Of a stretch of 64,000 nucleotides of DNA, positions 35,440 through 44,285 are shown piece after piece (the first letter of the stretch is position 1; every line of letters starts with the position of its first letter). The DNA lies in contig NZ_JALJWR010000001.1 of NCBI RefSeq assembly GCF_024169315.1, positions 765,501 to 829,500 on the forward strand. The letters run 5' to 3'. The stretch is from Pseudomonas migulae (GTDB lineage Bacteria; Pseudomonadota; Gammaproteobacteria; Pseudomonadales; Pseudomonadaceae). The notes under the pieces were generated by a model. The model did no database searches. It was not told where the DNA came from and saw nothing but the letters and a program-made list of their open reading frames with translations. A program made the position numbers and the translations under genes.

Positions 35440-35459
35440 AAATGTAACCGGTTACATTT
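35440..35459. promoter_or_regulatory. LacI-type operator palindrome
   Basis: AAATGTAACCGGTTACATTT is a perfect 20-bp palindrome with the central CCGG typical of LacI-family operators. It lies between the Gfo/Idh start (35395) and the divergent LacI gene (35581), so the LacI protein most likely binds here to repress the operon. Confidence 0.85.
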
Positions 35460-35580
35460 CAACTGGAATTTATGCGCTGGAGAGTAAGCTGTCAAATCGA
35501 TAATCCACGGTCGCGAGGATTCAAGCGCAGGCAGACCTGCTGTAAGCTCGCCCGACGCTCAGTTCAAACATGAGGTGATT

Positions 35581-36597
35581 TTGTCCAATATTCGTGAAGT
35601 CGCCCGGCTCGCCGGCGTTTCGGTGGCTACCGTATCGCGCACCCTGACATCACCCGACCGCGTACGTCAGGCCACGCGGGACAAGGTCAACGCTGCCGTC
35701 GAACAGGCGGGTTATCGCCCCAACTTGATGGCAGTCCAGTTTCGCTCTCGGCGCACCGCCAACCTGGTCATCCTCGTCCCGAAAATTGCCAACACGTTTT
35801 TTGCGCGCGTGATAAGCGGCGCACAACAGGCCGCCCAGGCCGCGGGTTATCGACTGTTGCTCTGCGACACCCAGGGCCGCGAAGACATCGAGCGCGAGTT
35901 TGCCGAACTGGTTGACGCCCATCAGGCCGATGGCGTGATTCAGTTGCGTGCCTACGATCCTTTTCCGGCAGACCGCGCAGACACGCCGCCGATGATCAAC
36001 GCCTGCGAAGTGATCAAGGACGGACGCCATCCCACCATCAGCCTCGACAACCAGGCAGCCGCCAAAGCGATGACCGAACACCTGATCGGTTTGGGGCATC
36101 GTCGGATTGGCTTGATCAAGGGCCCTCAAAGCAGCCCACTGACCCAGGATCGAGTGGCGGGCTACCAGGCGGCATTGGCTCAGGCAGGCCTCACCAGCGA
36201 CCCGGCGATTATTTGCCATGGCGACTTCAGCTTGCGCGCCGGCTATGACGGTGCTGCCACCCTGCTGACGCTACCCGATCGTCCCACTGCGCTGTTTTGC
36301 GAGAACGACGAGATGGCCATTGGCGCGCTCAAGCGCATCAAGGAAGCAGGCCTACGCGTGCCTGAAGATATCTCTTTGGTGGGATTCGATGATATTCCGT
36401 TGGCGCATTACTGTGATCCACCGCTGACCACCATTGCCCAGCCCGCCGAAGGCTTTGGGCGCAGAGCCGTGGAGATGCTGATCAACCTGATCGAAAAAAA
36501 AACCAATCTTCAGCAGCATGTGATCCTGCCTTTTGAACTGACTATACGTAAAAGCTCTGCTGCCCCGTCAGTACAACAGACAGAGGGGCGCTTTTGA
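35581..36597 (+). CDS. LacI-family repressor of the sugar operon
   Basis: A 338-residue regulator. The helix-turn-helix and hinge are at the N-terminus (NIREVARLAGVSVATVSRTL, then ATRDKVNAAVEQAGYRPN). A periplasmic-binding-like effector domain follows (LVILVPKIANTFFARVISGAQQAA, ISLDNQAAAKAMTEHLIGLGHRRIGLI, ISLVGFDDIPLAHYCDPPLTTI). I chose TTG 35581 because GAGG ends five bases upstream and the protein then begins like other LacI proteins; a GTG at 35575 would add two residues. It is divergent from the dehydrogenase-isomerase-permease operon and has a matching operator. Confidence 0.9.
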   Translation: MSNIREVARLAGVSVATVSRTLTSPDRVRQATRDKVNAAVEQAGYRPNLMAVQFRSRRTANLVILVPKIANTFFARVISGAQQAAQAAGYRLLLCDTQGREDIEREFAELVDAHQADGVIQLRAYDPFPADRADTPPMINACEVIKDGRHPTISLDNQAAAKAMTEHLIGLGHRRIGLIKGPQSSPLTQDRVAGYQAALAQAGLTSDPAIICHGDFSLRAGYDGAATLLTLPDRPTALFCENDEMAIGALKRIKEAGLRVPEDISLVGFDDIPLAHYCDPPLTTIAQPAEGFGRRAVEMLINLIEKKTNLQQHVILPFELTIRKSSAAPSVQQTEGRF

Positions 36598-36895
36598 TAT
36601 CTTAGAAAAGTGGCCACACCAGGATCAGCAAAGATAGTGGCTAGCAAGAGGCTGACCGGATCAGTGATACCTCGGCATATGAATCAAGGAGTGTTTTGCG
36701 GCTTTCCTAGAAGGGCCATTAGGCAGGATTGTGGTAGGGGCGCGACCACATCCGATCGAAGGTAACCTCCTCCACTCATACGCTTAGTTGAAAGATCGCC
36801 GTTCGCAATCGCTCGCGCATCTCGCGCCATTGGGGGCAAATATGGGGGCATCGTTAGTTTTTAACGACCTGAAACCACCGTTTTAGAGCCCAGTC
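36598..36895. other. Non-coding right flank of the islet
   Basis: About 300 bases after the LacI gene contain no reading frame with a convincing start and no recognisable integrase remnant. Two direct copies of GGGGGCA at 36832-36838 and 36844-36850 mirror repeats at the left end. This looks like the edge of an integrated element that has lost its integrase gene. Confidence 0.55.
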
Positions 36896-36898
36896 AAA

Positions 36899-36931
36899 AT
36901 GTTCTTTGGGGATCCGGATAGCCTGGCCTGA
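36899..36931 (+). mobile_element. Right boundary (attR-like): displaced lysR 3' end
   Basis: Eleven codons (MFFGDPDSLA and stop TGA) repeat the end of the LysR gene at 30845-30874. Seventeen bases match with one mismatch, and later differences are mostly synonymous. This is probably the original end of the host gene, pushed 6 kb away by insertion of the islet. Confidence 0.6.
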
Positions 36932-36961
36932 TCCTGAAGTCTTGTTGGGGCCGACGGTCTC

Positions 36962-37025
36962 TTCGCGGGCAAGCCTCGCTCCTACAGTTGATCGCATCCC
37001 TGTAGGAGCGAGGCTTGCCCGCGAA
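36962..37025. repeat. REP pair (inverted)
   Basis: REP units at 36962-36986 and 37001-37025 form a perfect 25-base inverted repeat with a 14-base spacer. They start 30 bases after the displaced lysR stop codon, where the REP of the ancestral lysR gene would be expected. Confidence 0.92.
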
Positions 37026-37141
37026 GGGAGCGACTCGCTCTCACGCCGATTCCTTGCATTACTGGCAACACAGAATTGCCGTCAAGCACATTGATCGCCT
37101 TGCTACCGCAGGCGCATGCTAGAGGGCTCGCTTTGAACTTA

Positions 37142-37158
37142 TATCATTCCGAATGATA
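37142..37158. promoter_or_regulatory. Palindromic operator upstream of mexE
   Basis: TATCATTC-C-GAATGATA is a perfect 8+1+8 inverted repeat, 82 bases before the mexE start codon. Its size and A/T ends suggest binding by a dimeric TetR- or MarR-type regulator. No regulator gene is adjacent. The rest of 37026-37240 shows no gene. Confidence 0.65.
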
Positions 37159-37240
37159 GTTACCTTCGCTTCATTCGATTCGTGCCATACCACCTCGCCG
37201 AGCATCATCCGCCCATCTCAATACATTGGCGGATGCATCC

Positions 37241-38494
37241 ATGGAACAGTCACTCAAACATTTGCGCTTCCCCTTGGCCATGTTGGCCGTGCTGGTGATG
37301 AGCGCTTGCGGCAAGGCTCCGGAGTCTGCCGCGACCATGCCTGCGGCGAAAGTCAGCGTCGCCAAGGTGCTGGAACAACCGGTCAACGAGTGGGACGAAT
37401 TCACCGGGCGCCTTGAAGCGCCGGAAACGGTAGAGATTCGTCCACGGGTCTCCGGCCAGATCGATGACGTGGCCTTCACCGAAGGCGCGCTGGTCAAGAA
37501 AGGTGACCTGCTGTTCCAGATCGACCCACGCCCTTTCCAGGCTGAGGTCCGCCGGCTCGAAGCGCTGGTTGCTCAATCCCGCGCCAATGCCACCCGTAGC
37601 GAAAATGAAGCCCAGCGCGGTGAACGCCTGCGCACCAGCAACGCGATTTCCGCCGAACTGGCCGATTCGCGCACCAGCGCGGCACAAGAAGCTCGCGCCG
37701 CTGTCGGTGCGCTTCAAGCGCAACTGGACTTGGCCAAACTGAACCTGAGCTTCACCCGCGTCACCGCGCCAATCAGCGGCCGCGTCAGCCGTGCGGAAAT
37801 CACCGCCGGCAACCTGGTGACCGCCGATACCACCCCGCTGACCAGCGTGGTGTCCACCGACAAGGTCTACGCCTACTTCGACGCCGATGAGCGTGTGTTC
37901 CTCAAGTACACCCAGCTCGCTCGCCAGGGCAAACGCGGCGCCACCACCCCGGTGTACCTCGGCCTGTCCAACGAAGACGGCAACCCGCACCAGGGCGTGA
38001 TGAACTTCGTCGACAACCAGGTCAACCCGAAAACCGGCACCATCCGTGGTCGCGCGGTGTTCGACAATACCGATGGCACCTACACCCCAGGCCTGTATGC
38101 GCGGCTGAAACTGGTCGGCAGCGGCACCTACTCCGCCGTGCTGATCAACGACGAAGCCGTCGGCACCGACCTCGGTAAAAAGTTCGTGCTGGTGATGGAT
38201 GCGGACAACAAAACCGCCTACCGCGCGGTCGAGCTGGGACCAAAAATCGAAGGCCTGCGCATCGTGCGCAACGGCCTGAACAAGGACGACACGATCATCG
38301 TCAAGGGCCTGCAGCGGGTACGTCCCGGTTCGCCAGTCACCCCTGAAGTGATCCCGATGGCCAGCGAGCAAACCCTCGCGGCACTCGCACAACAACGACA
38401 AGCGCTGGAAGCCAGCAACCTGCCCCAAGTCGCGCCTGCGAAGGCCGCGCCGGGTTCGGTTGTGAAACTGGCTGCTGCGACTCCACGCGGTTAA
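37241..38494 (+). CDS. mexE: RND efflux periplasmic adaptor MexE
   Basis: A 417-residue membrane fusion protein of the MexE type. A lipoprotein signal peptide has the lipobox MSAC near residue 22. It is followed by the lipoyl-like region (EIRPRVSGQIDDVAFTEGALVKKGDLLFQIDPRPF), an alpha-helical hairpin rich in A, R and E, and a beta-barrel domain (RVTAPISGRVSRAEITAGNLV). It bridges MexF and OprN across the periplasm. The start is ATG 37241 with GGCGGA upstream. It leads the mexE-mexF-oprN operon, 15 bases before mexF. Confidence 0.93.
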   Translation: MEQSLKHLRFPLAMLAVLVMSACGKAPESAATMPAAKVSVAKVLEQPVNEWDEFTGRLEAPETVEIRPRVSGQIDDVAFTEGALVKKGDLLFQIDPRPFQAEVRRLEALVAQSRANATRSENEAQRGERLRTSNAISAELADSRTSAAQEARAAVGALQAQLDLAKLNLSFTRVTAPISGRVSRAEITAGNLVTADTTPLTSVVSTDKVYAYFDADERVFLKYTQLARQGKRGATTPVYLGLSNEDGNPHQGVMNFVDNQVNPKTGTIRGRAVFDNTDGTYTPGLYARLKLVGSGTYSAVLINDEAVGTDLGKKFVLVMDADNKTAYRAVELGPKIEGLRIVRNGLNKDDTIIVKGLQRVRPGSPVTPEVIPMASEQTLAALAQQRQALEASNLPQVAPAKAAPGSVVKLAAATPRG

Positions 38495-38509
38495 GGGACA
38501 ACAACTCCG

Positions 38510-41500
38510 ATGAATTTTTCCCAATTCTTCATTTCTCGGCCGATCTTTGCAGCGGTGCTGTCGCTGCTGATCCTGATCGCCGGTGCCATCTCGCTGTTCC
38601 AGTTGCCGATCAGCGAATACCCGGAAGTGGTGCCGCCGACCGTTGTGGTCCGTGCCAACTTCCCGGGCGCCAACCCAAAAGTCATCGGTGAAACCGTGGC
38701 CGCTCCACTGGAGCAAGCCATCACCGGCGTCGAGAACATGCTGTACATGTCCTCGCAGTCCACCGCTGACGGCAAGATCACCCTGACCATCACCTTTGCG
38801 CTGGGCACTGACCTGGACAACGCGCAGGTACAGGTGCAGAACCGCGTGACCCGGACCGAGCCGAAACTTCCAGAAGAAGTGACGCGCATCGGTATCACCG
38901 TGGACAAGGCATCGCCCGACCTGACCATGGTCGTGCACTTGACCTCGCCGGACAAACGCTACGACATGCTCTACCTGTCCAACTACGCCTTGCTCAACAT
39001 CAAGGATGAGCTGGCGCGTCTGGGCGGTGTCGGTGATGTGCAACTGTTCGGCATGGGCGATTACTCGCTGCGTGTATGGCTTGACCCGAACAAGACTGCC
39101 TCGCGCAACCTGACCGCCACCGATGTGGTGACCGCGATTCGTGAGCAGAACCGTCAGGTGGCGGCCGGTGCCCTGGGCGCCCCGCCTGCACCGAATGCCA
39201 CGGCGTTCCAGTTGTCGGTCAACACCCAGGGCCGTCTGGTTTCTGAAGAAGAGTTCGAGAACATCATCATTCGCTCCGGCGACAACGGTGAAATCACTCG
39301 TCTAAAAGACATCGCGCGCGTTGAGCTCGGTTCCAGCCAATACGCCCTGCGTTCCTTGCTGAACAACCAACCGGCGGTGGCGATCCCGATCTTCCAGCGC
39401 CCGGGTTCCAACGCGATCGAAATCTCCAACGAAGTGCGCGACAAGATGGCAGAGCTGAAGAAGAGCTTCCCGGAAGGCATGGACTTCAGCATCGTCTATG
39501 ACCCGACGATCTTCGTGCGCGGCTCCATCGAAGCGGTGGTTCACACCCTCTTCGAAGCACTGATCCTCGTTGTTCTGGTGGTGATCCTGTTCCTGCAGAC
39601 CTGGCGCGCCTCGATCATTCCGTTGGTGGCGGTGCCCGTATCGTTGATCGGTACCTTTGCGGTGATGCACCTGTTCGGCTTCTCGCTGAACGCCTTGTCG
39701 CTGTTCGGTCTGGTGCTGGCCATCGGCATCGTGGTCGACGATGCGATTGTGGTGGTGGAGAACGTGGAAAGGCACATCGAGCTGGGAGAAACGCCCGTAG
39801 AAGCCACCAAGAAAGCCATGCGAGAGGTGACCGGGCCGATCATCGCGACGGCGCTGGTGCTGTGTGCGGTATTTATCCCGGCGGCGTTCATTTCCGGACT
39901 CACCGGCCAGTTCTACAAACAGTTTGCCCTGACCATTGCCATCTCGACCGTGATCTCGGCGTTCAACTCGCTGACACTGTCCCCTGCCCTGGCCGCCGTG
40001 CTGCTCAAGAGCCACCATGCGCCGAAAGATCGCTTTACCAAAGTGCTCGATAAACTATTGGGCGGCTGGCTGTTCCGTCCGTTCAACCGGTTCTTCGAAC
40101 GCGCCAGCCATGGCTATGTCGGCACCGTAGCCAGGGTCATCCGCAGCAGCGGTATTGCCCTGCTGTTGTACGCAGGCCTGATGGTGCTGACCTTCTTCGG
40201 TTTCGCCCACACCCCGACCGGTTTCGTACCCGGCCAGGACAAGCAATACCTGGTGGCTTTCGCGCAACTGCCGGACGCTTCGAGTCTGGACCGCACCGAA
40301 GACGTGATCAAACGCATGTCCGACCTGGCGCTGAAACAGCCTGGCGTGGAAAGTGCGGTGGCCTTCCCCGGCCTGTCGATCAATGGATTCACCAACAGCC
40401 CGAACGCCGGCATCGTGTTCGTGACCCTGAAACCGTTCGACGAGCGTAAAGACCCGAGCATGTCCGCCGGTGCGATTGCCGGTGCATTGAACGGTCAGTT
40501 CGCCGGGATTCAGGAAGCCTACATGGCGATCTTCCCGCCGCCGCCGGTACAAGGCCTGGGCACCATCGGTGGTTTCCGCCTGCAGATCGAAGACCGGGGC
40601 AACCTGGGCTACGACGAGCTGTACAAAGAAACCATGAACATCATCACCAAGAGCCACAACGTGCCGGAACTGGCCGCGCTGTTCACCAGCTACACCGTGA
40701 ACGTGCCGCAGGTCGATGCCGCCATCGACCGTGAAAAAGCCAAGACCCACGGCGTGGCTGTCAGCGACATCTTCGACACCCTGCAGATCTACCTGGGTTC
40801 GCTGTATGCCAACGACTTCAACCGCTTCGGTCGTACCTATCAGGTCAACGTTCAAGCCGAACAGCAGTTCCGCCTCGAGCCGGACCAGATCGGTCAGCTG
40901 AAAGTGCGTAACAACAAAGGCGAGATGATCCCGCTGGCGACCTTCATCAAGGTCAGCGACACCTCGGGCCCGGACCGTGTGATGCACTACAACGGCTTCA
41001 TCACCGCTGAAATCAACGGTGCGGCAGCCCCCGGCTACAGCTCCGGCCAGGCTCAGGTGGCCATCGAGAAACTGCTCAAGGAAGAACTGCCGAACGGCAT
41101 GACCTACGAATGGACCGACCTGACCTACCAGCAGATTCTGTCCGGCAACACCGCGCTGTTCGTGTTCCCGCTCTGCGTATTGCTGGCGTTCCTGGTGCTC
41201 GCGGCGCAGTACGAAAGCTGGAGCCTGCCACTGGCGGTGATCCTGATCGTACCGATGACCCTGCTGTCGGCCATCGCTGGTGTGATTGCTTCGGGAGGCG
41301 ACAACAACATCTTCACCCAGATCGGCTTGATCGTACTGGTGGGACTTGCGTGCAAGAACGCGATTCTGATCGTCGAGTTTGCCAAGGATAAACAGCAGGA
41401 CGAAGGCATGAGCCCGCTGGCTGCGGTGCTCGAAGCGTGCCGTCTGCGTCTGCGGCCGATCCTGATGACCTCCTTCGCGTTCATCATGGGTGTGGTGCCA

Positions 41501-41692
41501 CTGGTGTTCTCCAGCGGTGCCGGTGCCGAAATGCGTCATGCCATGGGTGTGGCGGTGTTCTCCGGGATGCTCGGGGTGACCTTCTTCGGTCTGTTGCTGA
41601 CGCCGGTGTTCTACGTATTGATTCGTAACTTTGTGGAGCGCGGTGAGAAACGCAAAGCGGCCAAGGCCCTGAAACTGGAGGCGCAACAATGA
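38510..41692 (+). CDS. mexF: RND multidrug efflux transporter MexF
   Basis: A 1060-residue inner membrane RND pump. The start NFSQFFISRPIFAAVLSLLI and the run ISEYPEVVPPTVVVRANFPG follow MexF closely. The proton relay region is visible (GIVVDDAIVVVENVERH, and later GLACKNAILIVEFAKD). Two large periplasmic loops carry the porter and docking domains. Close MexF relatives export quinolones, chloramphenicol and trimethoprim, as well as some quorum-signal precursors. The stop overlaps the oprN start as ATGA. Confidence 0.95.
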   Translation: MNFSQFFISRPIFAAVLSLLILIAGAISLFQLPISEYPEVVPPTVVVRANFPGANPKVIGETVAAPLEQAITGVENMLYMSSQSTADGKITLTITFALGTDLDNAQVQVQNRVTRTEPKLPEEVTRIGITVDKASPDLTMVVHLTSPDKRYDMLYLSNYALLNIKDELARLGGVGDVQLFGMGDYSLRVWLDPNKTASRNLTATDVVTAIREQNRQVAAGALGAPPAPNATAFQLSVNTQGRLVSEEEFENIIIRSGDNGEITRLKDIARVELGSSQYALRSLLNNQPAVAIPIFQRPGSNAIEISNEVRDKMAELKKSFPEGMDFSIVYDPTIFVRGSIEAVVHTLFEALILVVLVVILFLQTWRASIIPLVAVPVSLIGTFAVMHLFGFSLNALSLFGLVLAIGIVVDDAIVVVENVERHIELGETPVEATKKAMREVTGPIIATALVLCAVFIPAAFISGLTGQFYKQFALTIAISTVISAFNSLTLSPALAAVLLKSHHAPKDRFTKVLDKLLGGWLFRPFNRFFERASHGYVGTVARVIRSSGIALLLYAGLMVLTFFGFAHTPTGFVPGQDKQYLVAFAQLPDASSLDRTEDVIKRMSDLALKQPGVESAVAFPGLSINGFTNSPNAGIVFVTLKPFDERKDPSMSAGAIAGALNGQFAGIQEAYMAIFPPPPVQGLGTIGGFRLQIEDRGNLGYDELYKETMNIITKSHNVPELAALFTSYTVNVPQVDAAIDREKAKTHGVAVSDIFDTLQIYLGSLYANDFNRFGRTYQVNVQAEQQFRLEPDQIGQLKVRNNKGEMIPLATFIKVSDTSGPDRVMHYNGFITAEINGAAAPGYSSGQAQVAIEKLLKEELPNGMTYEWTDLTYQQILSGNTALFVFPLCVLLAFLVLAAQYESWSLPLAVILIVPMTLLSAIAGVIASGGDNNIFTQIGLIVLVGLACKNAILIVEFAKDKQQDEGMSPLAAVLEACRLRLRPILMTSFAFIMGVVPLVFSSGAGAEMRHAMGVAVFSGMLGVTFFGLLLTPVFYVLIRNFVERGEKRKAAKALKLEAQQ

Positions 41693-43110
41693 GCCTGAAA
41701 GCCTTCCTGCCGAGCCTGCTGGTACTGGCCCTGAGTGCCTGTGCCGTGGGCCCGGACTACAAGACCCCAGCCACCGAGCCGGCCAACATCACGACCGCTA
41801 CCGATGGCGCTGCCGGCCAGAAAAACTTCGACCGTTCGCGTTTCGAAGGTATCTGGTGGCAGCAGTTCGAAGACCCGACCCTCAACCAGTTGGTGACGCA
41901 ATCTCTGCAAGGCAACCGCGATTTGCGCGTGGCCTTTGCACGCTGGAAAGCGGCCCGGGCGATTCGTGACGACGCCAGCAATGACGCTATGCCGACCATC
42001 ACCAGCCGCGCCAGCAGTGATCTGGGCAAAGGCCAGATTCCGGGCCAGACCACCAAACGGGTCAACAGCGAACGCTATGACCTGGGTCTGGACATGGCCT
42101 GGGAACTGGATCTGTTCGGTCGCATCCAGCGCAACCTGGAATCCAGCGACGCCGAGCAGCAAGCGGCTGAAGCCGATCTGTACCAACTGCAAGTCAGCAT
42201 GATTGCCGAACTGGTGGACGCCTACGGTCAACTGCGCGGCGCACAACTGCGGGAAAAGATTGCCCTGGCCAACCTGAACAACCAGCAGGAATCGCGCAAG
42301 ATCACCGAGAGCCTGCGTGATGCCGGCGTCGGCGATCAGCTCGATGTGGTCCGCGCCGATGCACGCCTGGCGGCCGTCGAAGCCAGCGTGCCGCAGTTGC
42401 AGGCTGAACAGGTTCGACAGAAAAACCGTATCGCCACCTTGCTGGGTGAACGTCCGGACAAACTGACCGTCGACCTGAGTCCTAAGGACTTGCCGGCCAT
42501 CGCCAAGGCATTGCCGATCGGTGACCCGGGCGAACTGCTGCAACGTCGCCCGGACATTCTCAGCGCCGAACGTCAACTGGCTTCGGCCACGGCACGTATC
42601 GGTGTGGCCAAGGCGGATCTGTTCCCTCGGGTCAGCCTCAGCGGCTTCCTCGGCTTTACCGCCGGGCGCGGTTCGCAGATCGGTTCCTCGGCGGCCAATG
42701 CCTGGGCACTGGGCCCAAGCATCACCTGGGCAGCGTTTGACCTGGGCAGTGTTCGAGCGCGTTTGCGCGGTGCCGACGCGGAAGCCGAAGGTGCTCTGGC
42801 GACCTACGAGCAGCAAGTACTGCTGGCCCTGGAAGAATCGGAAAACGCTTTCAGTGATTACGGCAAACGCCAGCAACGCCTGATTTCGCTGATTCGTCAG
42901 AGTGAATCCAGCCGCGCGGCCGCCGACCTGGCGGAAATTCGCTACCGCGAAGGCTCGTCGGACTTCCTCGTCCTGCTCGATGCCCAGCGCGAGCGTCTGG
43001 CAGCGGAAGACACCCAGGCCCAGGCTGAAGTCGATCTGTATCGCGGCATCGTCGCGATCTACAAGGCCCTTGGCGGCGGCTGGCAACCAGAGACGGTCGC
43101 CAGCAAGTAA
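41689..43110 (+). CDS. oprN: RND efflux outer membrane channel OprN
   Basis: A 473-residue outer membrane factor of the NodT/OprN family. A lipoprotein signal with lipobox SAC near residue 18 is followed by VGPDYKTP. The two OEP halves contain ARWKAARAIRDDASNDAMPT and AWELDLFGRIQRNLE, then PDILSAERQLASATARIGVAKADLFPRVSLSG. It forms the exit tunnel for MexEF. Translation is coupled to mexF by an ATGA overlap. Two terminators follow. Confidence 0.94.
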   Translation: MSLKAFLPSLLVLALSACAVGPDYKTPATEPANITTATDGAAGQKNFDRSRFEGIWWQQFEDPTLNQLVTQSLQGNRDLRVAFARWKAARAIRDDASNDAMPTITSRASSDLGKGQIPGQTTKRVNSERYDLGLDMAWELDLFGRIQRNLESSDAEQQAAEADLYQLQVSMIAELVDAYGQLRGAQLREKIALANLNNQQESRKITESLRDAGVGDQLDVVRADARLAAVEASVPQLQAEQVRQKNRIATLLGERPDKLTVDLSPKDLPAIAKALPIGDPGELLQRRPDILSAERQLASATARIGVAKADLFPRVSLSGFLGFTAGRGSQIGSSAANAWALGPSITWAAFDLGSVRARLRGADAEAEGALATYEQQVLLALEESENAFSDYGKRQQRLISLIRQSESSRAAADLAEIRYREGSSDFLVLLDAQRERLAAEDTQAQAEVDLYRGIVAIYKALGGGWQPETVASK

Positions 43111-43122
43111 CAGAGCTCTTTT

Positions 43123-43150
43123 GGTTGGCCGCAGCCAACCAGATTTTTTT
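43123..43150 (+). terminator. Rho-independent terminator after oprN
   Basis: A 7-bp stem (GGTTGGC / GCCAACC), a 4-base loop and a run of seven T residues, 13 bases past the oprN stop. A second terminator follows at once. Confidence 0.9.
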
Positions 43151-43185
43151 GCCCCGCGCCTCATTCGGTCGCGGGGCTTTTTTTT
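43151..43185 (+). terminator. Second tandem terminator after oprN
   Basis: An 8-bp GC-rich stem (GCCCCGCG / CGCGGGGC) with an 11-base loop and eight T residues. Tandem terminators here isolate the efflux operon from the convergent aae-like genes. Confidence 0.88.
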
Positions 43186-43220
43186 GTCTGCTTACAATGT
43201 TGAATCCACCACTAATCCAA

Positions 43221-43310
43221 TGTGGGAGCGGGCTTGCTCGCGAAGGCGGTGTTTCAGTCGCCATCTATGTTGCCTTACACACCGCATTCGCGAGCAAGCC
43301 CGCTCCCACA
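43221..43310. repeat. REP pair (inverted, GGGAGCGGGCTTGCTCGCGAA class)
   Basis: Units at 43221-43244 and 43287-43310 are perfect inverse copies of the second REP class in this window, differing from the GAGGCTTGCCC class in the core. They lie between convergent oprN and the AaeA-like gene. Confidence 0.9.
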
Positions 43311-43315
43311 AGGGT

Positions 43316-44281
43316 TCAGTGTTGGTCTTGGGATTTGTGGGTTTCCTGGACGGTCACTGTCGCCGTCGTCCCCGCCCGCAGTTTGTCTTTGCCGGCATAG
43401 TCGCCATCGATCTTGATCCGCACCGGCACTCGCTGTGCCAGTTTGACCCAGGTGTAACTGGGGTTGATGTTGGCGAGCAGGCGGCTGCCGGGCAGGTTTT
43501 CCCGGTCGGCGATGGCGAAGGCGATGCTTTGCACCGTGCCGCCAAAACGCTCGCCACTCATCAATTCAATGTCGACCCGGTCACCCTCACCGATTCGCGG
43601 CAGTTTGGTTTCTTCAAAATAGCCGCTGATGTAAAAGGATTCGCTGTCCACCAGCGCCACTAACGGACCACCCGATGTCGCATAGTCGCCCTGTCGGGTC
43701 AGTAGATTGGTGACGTAGCCACTGACCGGCGATACGACCCGAGTGCGCTCCAGGTCGTGCTCGGCCTCGGCCAATGCGGCTATGGCCAGATGCACGTTGG
43801 CCTGGGCGAAACCCAGATTGGCCTGGTTGCGCAGCAAATCGGCCTGGGCCACCGAGACATCGGTGCTGGATTTTTCCCACTCTTCACCGGAAATCGCCGC
43901 GCGCTCCTTGAGTGTACGGCGGCGACGCTCCTCGCTCTGACGCTGTTTGAGCAGCGCCTGGCTGGCGACGATGGTTGCTTCGGATTGCCCGAGTGAAGCC
44001 TTCGCCACTTCCACCGAACGCTTGGCATGTTCCACCGCCAGGGCGTAGCGCGAGGGATCGATTTCCAGCAGCAACTGCCCCTTCTCCACGTGCTGGTTGT
44101 CCTGCACGCCGAGGTTGACGATGCGCCCTGCGACATCGGCGGACAAGGTCACCACATCGGCACGCACCCGCGCGTCCCGGGTCCAGGGGGCGCGGGTGTA
44201 ATACTCCCAGGCGAACCAGCCGAGCACAAAGGCCAGCACTACCACGACCACTGTCGTGAATCGGGCGAGGATCTTCTTCAA
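43316..44281 (-). CDS. AaeA-like efflux membrane fusion protein
   Basis: A 321-residue HlyD-type adaptor with one N-terminal membrane anchor (TVVVVVLAFVLGWFAWEYY). The typical AaeA/EmrA start PWTRDARVRADVVTLSADVAG follows, then a coiled-coil hairpin and a closing beta domain (VSPVSGYVTNLLTRQGDYATSGG). It partners with the FUSC protein and the small DUF1656 protein encoded upstream, as in p-hydroxybenzoate efflux systems. The start is a TTG at 44281, four bases after the DUF1656 stop, with GGGAG nine bases upstream. No outer membrane factor is encoded here; the pump may use a shared one. Confidence 0.9.
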   Translation of the reverse strand: MKKILARFTTVVVVVLAFVLGWFAWEYYTRAPWTRDARVRADVVTLSADVAGRIVNLGVQDNQHVEKGQLLLEIDPSRYALAVEHAKRSVEVAKASLGQSEATIVASQALLKQRQSEERRRRTLKERAAISGEEWEKSSTDVSVAQADLLRNQANLGFAQANVHLAIAALAEAEHDLERTRVVSPVSGYVTNLLTRQGDYATSGGPLVALVDSESFYISGYFEETKLPRIGEGDRVDIELMSGERFGGTVQSIAFAIADRENLPGSRLLANINPSYTWVKLAQRVPVRIKIDGDYAGKDKLRAGTTATVTVQETHKSQDQH

Positions 44282-44285
44282 TGCA

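Noticed and set aside
36770..36850. Possible integrase remnant at the right edge of the islet
   Set aside because: Short leftward frames exist, but none contains the catalytic motifs of a tyrosine or serine recombinase.
37250..39043. 597-codon leftward frame across mexE and mexF
   Set aside because: Entirely antisense to two well-supported efflux genes and lacks any family pattern.
40055..41689. 544-codon leftward frame opposite mexF
   Set aside because: Mirror frame of a strongly conserved pump gene; its composition (Q, H, R rich) is typical of antisense translation.
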